Assembly: GCA_035289905.1 (NCBI GenBank) | Contig: DATDVT010000043.1 | Span: forward strand, 1 to 6,910 | Source of the DNA: DATDVT01 sp035289905 | GTDB taxonomy: Archaea; Nanobdellota; Nanobdellia; SCGC-AAA011-G17; GW2011-AR18 | Direction: 5' to 3' | Length of the DNA: 6,910 bases | Part shown: piece after piece, positions 4,781-6,910 of the stretch | How positions within the stretch are numbered: the first letter of the stretch is position 1 | Layout of the letters: every line of letters begins with the position of its first letter | Program-made: the position numbers and the translations under genes | The notes under the pieces: model-generated | Told to the model about the DNA's origin: nothing | Databases searched by the model: none | The model's input: only the letters and a program-made list of their open reading frames with translations

Positions 4781-5534
4781 TCTTTATCCCCCCTATAAAC
4801 AGTTCAGCTGGTGTAAGATACTTTTCTTCACCAATATACCATGCATTATCAGAGATTATTAATCTATCTGGATCTTGTCTATTGTGTCCATCATAAAATT
4901 TAATGTAGTAAGTGCAGCTTTTCTTCTCACATTCTTTGCTTTCATAATCATATATACTTCCTTCATTTACAAAATTTCTATCTACTCTTACCTTGCCACC
5001 ATATAAACCAGTATTTTCAGTATATTGAACAAAATTTACTTCAGGGAATTCAGAATTATCCAAAACAACATTTAAAGGCGTATTCAAAGCTTTCAATAAT
5101 TGATTCATATCAATCCTATCACTTCTATCAAGATTAATCTTAAAATTAAAACAAGTATCATAGGAATTTATAGCAAAAAACCATCTCTTTTTCAAAACAT
5201 TTGCCTTTATTGTTCCATAAGTTTCCCAGCATTCTCCTGCTAATTTAACAATCTTCCTAATTACAGTATCAGGATTTCCCTCAATCATAAAACTTTGTGG
5301 AGCACATGCTGTTGGAGGCGTTGCAGGTAAAAGAGACTTCTCACCTAAGATTGTAGTTTTAAAATAATAAATTAAATTTGCATTTAATCTTAAGCTTGTA
5401 GCACACACCCAGCTTTTCCCATGTAAGTCAAAGTAATTATTCTTAATAGAAATTAACATTGAACCTGCAAATAATAAAAAAGCTAATACCATTATGATAT
5501 ACACTAATACCTTAGCATCGCCTTTATGTAACAT
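4773..5534 (-). CDS. Cysteine-containing pilin-like surface protein, 253 residues
   Basis: The product starts MLHKGDAKVLVY, with a hydrophobic helix to about residue 30. The short leader ending in KG fits a class III signal peptide, though HKG|D with Lys at +3 is less typical than its neighbours. If uncleaved it would be an N-terminally anchored protein. The extracytoplasmic part has six cysteines (44, 77, 102, 128, 202, 207), an even number that allows three disulfides. No enzyme motif is seen and the family is not recognised. The start overlaps the end of the 32-residue ORF by 11 nt; a GGGGG run lies about 10 nt upstream. The stop overlaps the 50-residue pilin start by 8 nt. Its place directly after the platform protein suggests a dedicated minor pilin or pseudopilin-like subunit of the same machine. 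Confidence 0.7.
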   Translation of the reverse strand: MLHKGDAKVLVYIIMVLAFLLFAGSMLISIKNNYFDLHGKSWVCATSLRLNANLIYYFKTTILGEKSLLPATPPTACAPQSFMIEGNPDTVIRKIVKLAGECWETYGTIKANVLKKRWFFAINSYDTCFNFKINLDRSDRIDMNQLLKALNTPLNVVLDNSEFPEVNFVQYTENTGLYGGKVRVDRNFVNEGSIYDYESKECEKKSCTYYIKFYDGHNRQDPDRLIISDNAWYIGEEKYLTPAELFIGGIKNA

Positions 5535-5622
5535 AACTCATAAACCCCCTTATTACTAAAAACAATATTATCCCCAATAACAAACTTAAAATCAAAATAA
5601 CAATAAATCCCATGTCTTCCAT
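5524..5622 (-). CDS. 32-residue single-helix membrane peptide
   Basis: The ATG at 5622 follows the platform-gene stop codon with no gap (TAA then ATG). The product begins MEDMGFIVILIL, has one membrane helix at about residues 5-24, and ends RGFMSYVT. GGTGG lies 5 nt ahead of the ATG inside the end of the platform gene. The stop lies 11 nt inside the next gene. It has no class III signal. The case for coding is the perfect fill of the gap, a uniformly hydrophobic helix with a charged end, and the overlap pattern common to the whole operon. The role is unknown; small helper subunits of membrane complexes have this form. It could instead be a leader that couples translation of the 253-residue gene. 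Confidence 0.5.
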   Translation of the reverse strand: MEDMGFIVILILSLLLGIILFLVIRGFMSYVT

Positions 5623-6910
5623 TTAGCCCACCACATTGCTTCCTGCTATTGCACTAGCCAATAAATTAAATATTAATGTTACAACACCCGCAATTATAAA
5701 GTAGGTTAAAACTGCTCTATATAAATTTTTTCCAACTACAAACAACCGGCTTATCTTGTCCATTCCGTTTTCAATTCCATTACTCAGAATACTTAAAATA
5801 ATAGTTACTTCCACAACATAAACCCCAACGATTAATTGAAAATAAAAAGATGGTATTATTTTTTCTATTGGAAATAATCCTAATAAAACATTGGGACTCA
5901 AAAAACTCCCGCTTGCTTCTTGTCCGATTATATTAGAAAATTGTTTTCCAAGTAACCCAATAATAGTTGTAATCATTGTTCCTATTCCAACCACTACACC
6001 TCCAATAATAGGTGTCAAAAAACTAATCTGTCCCTTCATGCTACTGATTACATCTGCTAATAAATCCTTTAATCTTTCAACTACCAAATGAACCTGTCTG
6101 AAATAATTAGAAATACTAATCAAACTTTGTGCAACTATATTTCCACCCTTTCTTCCAGCCTCCAGCATTACCTTCATACTAGTTTCTATTAAAGGCGAAT
6201 TAAAATACCTTATAGCCCCATTTTCACCATCAAAAATTGCATTTTGTAAACTCATCCCCATTCTTTCCAAGTTATTGCTTACTAAACTAAAAAAACTCCC
6301 GCTTGAAGTTCCCTTAAGCATTTCAGATACCTTCCTAAAAGCAGCCTCAATAGGCAATCCATCCCCTACCCTATTTCCTAATTGAAATAAACTCCCTGCA
6401 AACTCAACCTCTAATCTTTTAATGGATTCAAAGTTCTCAACCAAAGATGCACTTCTCCTTTTACAATAAGCCCCATAACCAAAAGCAAGACCTAAAGGAA
6501 TAAACAAGCTTAACAATACAGCTCCAACCCCAAAAGGGCCGAATTTCCCAGCTTCACCAATTCTATAATCCAAAAAACTTCCAATCTGATTATTTCCCAA
6601 GCTAAGAGGTATATCAAAATCAGGCATAATAAGATTAATAATTAAAGGTGAAAATCCAATAATTAATAACAGAATCCCTAAAGTTAATCCGAAAATTTTT
6701 GCACTTGAAATATTCTTTTCATCTTCCACGTATTTTACTTTCCCACCAAAACCACTTGGTCGATTATTTAATAAATTAATTCCATAAACATAAACAAAGA
6801 TAGGCAAAATAATATTATATACAAAACCTAGAACATACCATTTAACACCTATAAAAGATCCAATTAATGGCAGTATAATCAACCCCAATATTGGTAAAAC
6901 AACACCCAAC
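5623..6910 (-). CDS. ArlJ/TadC-type platform membrane protein (T2SSF domain), N-terminus beyond the right edge
   Basis: The frame is open to the right edge. The first codon available (TTG at 6909) falls in mid-protein, so this is the C-terminal 429 codons of a longer gene. Visible order: membrane segments at about 3-45, a polar link, helices at about 72-95 and 125-147, then a T2SSF domain at about 165-320. The latter begins VEFAGSLFQLGNRVGDGLPIE and contains MLEAGRKGGN and a membrane-embedded IIGGVVVGIG segment. More helices lie at about 357-377 and 397-420. Proteins of this family form the inner-membrane platform of archaella, archaeal type IV pili and Tad systems, working with a hexameric secretion ATPase. 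A first T2SSF domain is expected upstream. The following pilin-like genes in the same operon support the role. Archaellum versus pilus cannot be decided without the missing part and the ATPase. Confidence 0.85.
   Translation of the reverse strand, partial: LGVVLPILGLIILPLIGSFIGVKWYVLGFVYNIILPIFVYVYGINLLNNRPSGFGGKVKYVEDEKNISSAKIFGLTLGILLLIIGFSPLIINLIMPDFDIPLSLGNNQIGSFLDYRIGEAGKFGPFGVGAVLLSLFIPLGLAFGYGAYCKRRSASLVENFESIKRLEVEFAGSLFQLGNRVGDGLPIEAAFRKVSEMLKGTSSGSFFSLVSNNLERMGMSLQNAIFDGENGAIRYFNSPLIETSMKVMLEAGRKGGNIVAQSLISISNYFRQVHLVVERLKDLLADVISSMKGQISFLTPIIGGVVVGIGTMITTIIGLLGKQFSNIIGQEASGSFLSPNVLLGLFPIEKIIPSFYFQLIVGVYVVEVTIILSILSNGIENGMDKISRLFVVGKNLYRAVLTYFIIAGVVTLIFNLLASAIAGSNVVG

Noticed and set aside
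5891..6091. Plus-strand frame of 66 codons inside the platform gene
   Set aside because: It is antisense to the T2SSF domain, and its composition follows the codon use of the opposite strand.
5900..6305. Exact 16-bp direct repeat AAAAAACTCCCGCTTG at 5900-5915 and 6290-6305
   Set aside because: Both copies encode a Ser-Gly-Ser-Phe turn in the same platform protein. Shared codon choice explains it, and there is no sign of a mobile or recombining unit.
1..6910. CRISPR arrays, insertion sequences, tRNA or rRNA genes
   Set aside because: Reading both strands showed no spaced direct repeats, transposase-like frames or terminal inverted repeats, and no RNA gene signatures.

Overview
The window looks like part of a low-G+C archaeal genome, probably from a small-genome DPANN-type lineage (Woesearchaeota/Pacearchaeota-like; the lineage is inference). 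The archaeal evidence is direct. There is a gene for CDP-archaeol synthase (CarS), the ether-lipid enzyme. Six proteins carry archaeal class III (type IV pilin-like) signal peptides of the form K-K/R-G followed by a hydrophobic helix. Two start codons, plus the processed start of one pilin, lie about 26-28 nt from TATA boxes, as expected for leaderless archaeal messages. One leadered gene has a textbook archaeal Shine-Dalgarno (AAGGTGAT).

Layout from left to right. (1) Positions 1-1317, minus strand: a two-gene unit with a 55-residue single-helix pilin-like protein followed by a large cysteine-rich pilin-like protein that runs off the left edge. It is driven by a TATA box at 1341-1350. A GC-richer hairpin of unknown role lies behind it at 1391-1432. 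(2) Positions 1439-2020, minus strand: a compact cluster of three small membrane proteins with overlapping ends (70, 45 and 66 residues). The 45-residue glycine-ladder protein is short and easily missed. The 5' end of the cluster is ambiguous, because the best-supported start (2020) is out of frame with the membrane protein. (3) Positions 2135-2539, minus strand: a cysteine-containing pilin-like protein with an EF-hand-like loop, divergent from (4). (4) Positions 2592-3913, plus strand: a PHP-family metallophosphoesterase and CarS, overlapping by ATGA. Groups 3 and 4 share a perfectly palindromic TATA element equidistant from both start codons. (5) Positions 3910-6910, minus strand: a tightly packed operon transcribed right to left. 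It encodes an ArlJ/TadC-type platform membrane protein (N-terminus outside the window), a 32-residue membrane peptide, a 253-residue cysteine-containing pilin-like protein, a 50-residue minimal pilin-like protein and a 241-residue pilin-like protein. Neighbours overlap or abut at every junction. Its last stop codon overlaps the carS stop in a convergent arrangement.

Interpretation (inference): this is an archaeal type IV filament or secretion-like surface system with several minor or accessory pilins, some extremely small, assembled on an ArlJ/TadC-like platform. The motor ATPase and the signal peptidase are not in the window; the ATPase would be expected just beyond the right edge. The main additions here are three small genes (32, 45 and 50 residues) and corrected starts for two others.
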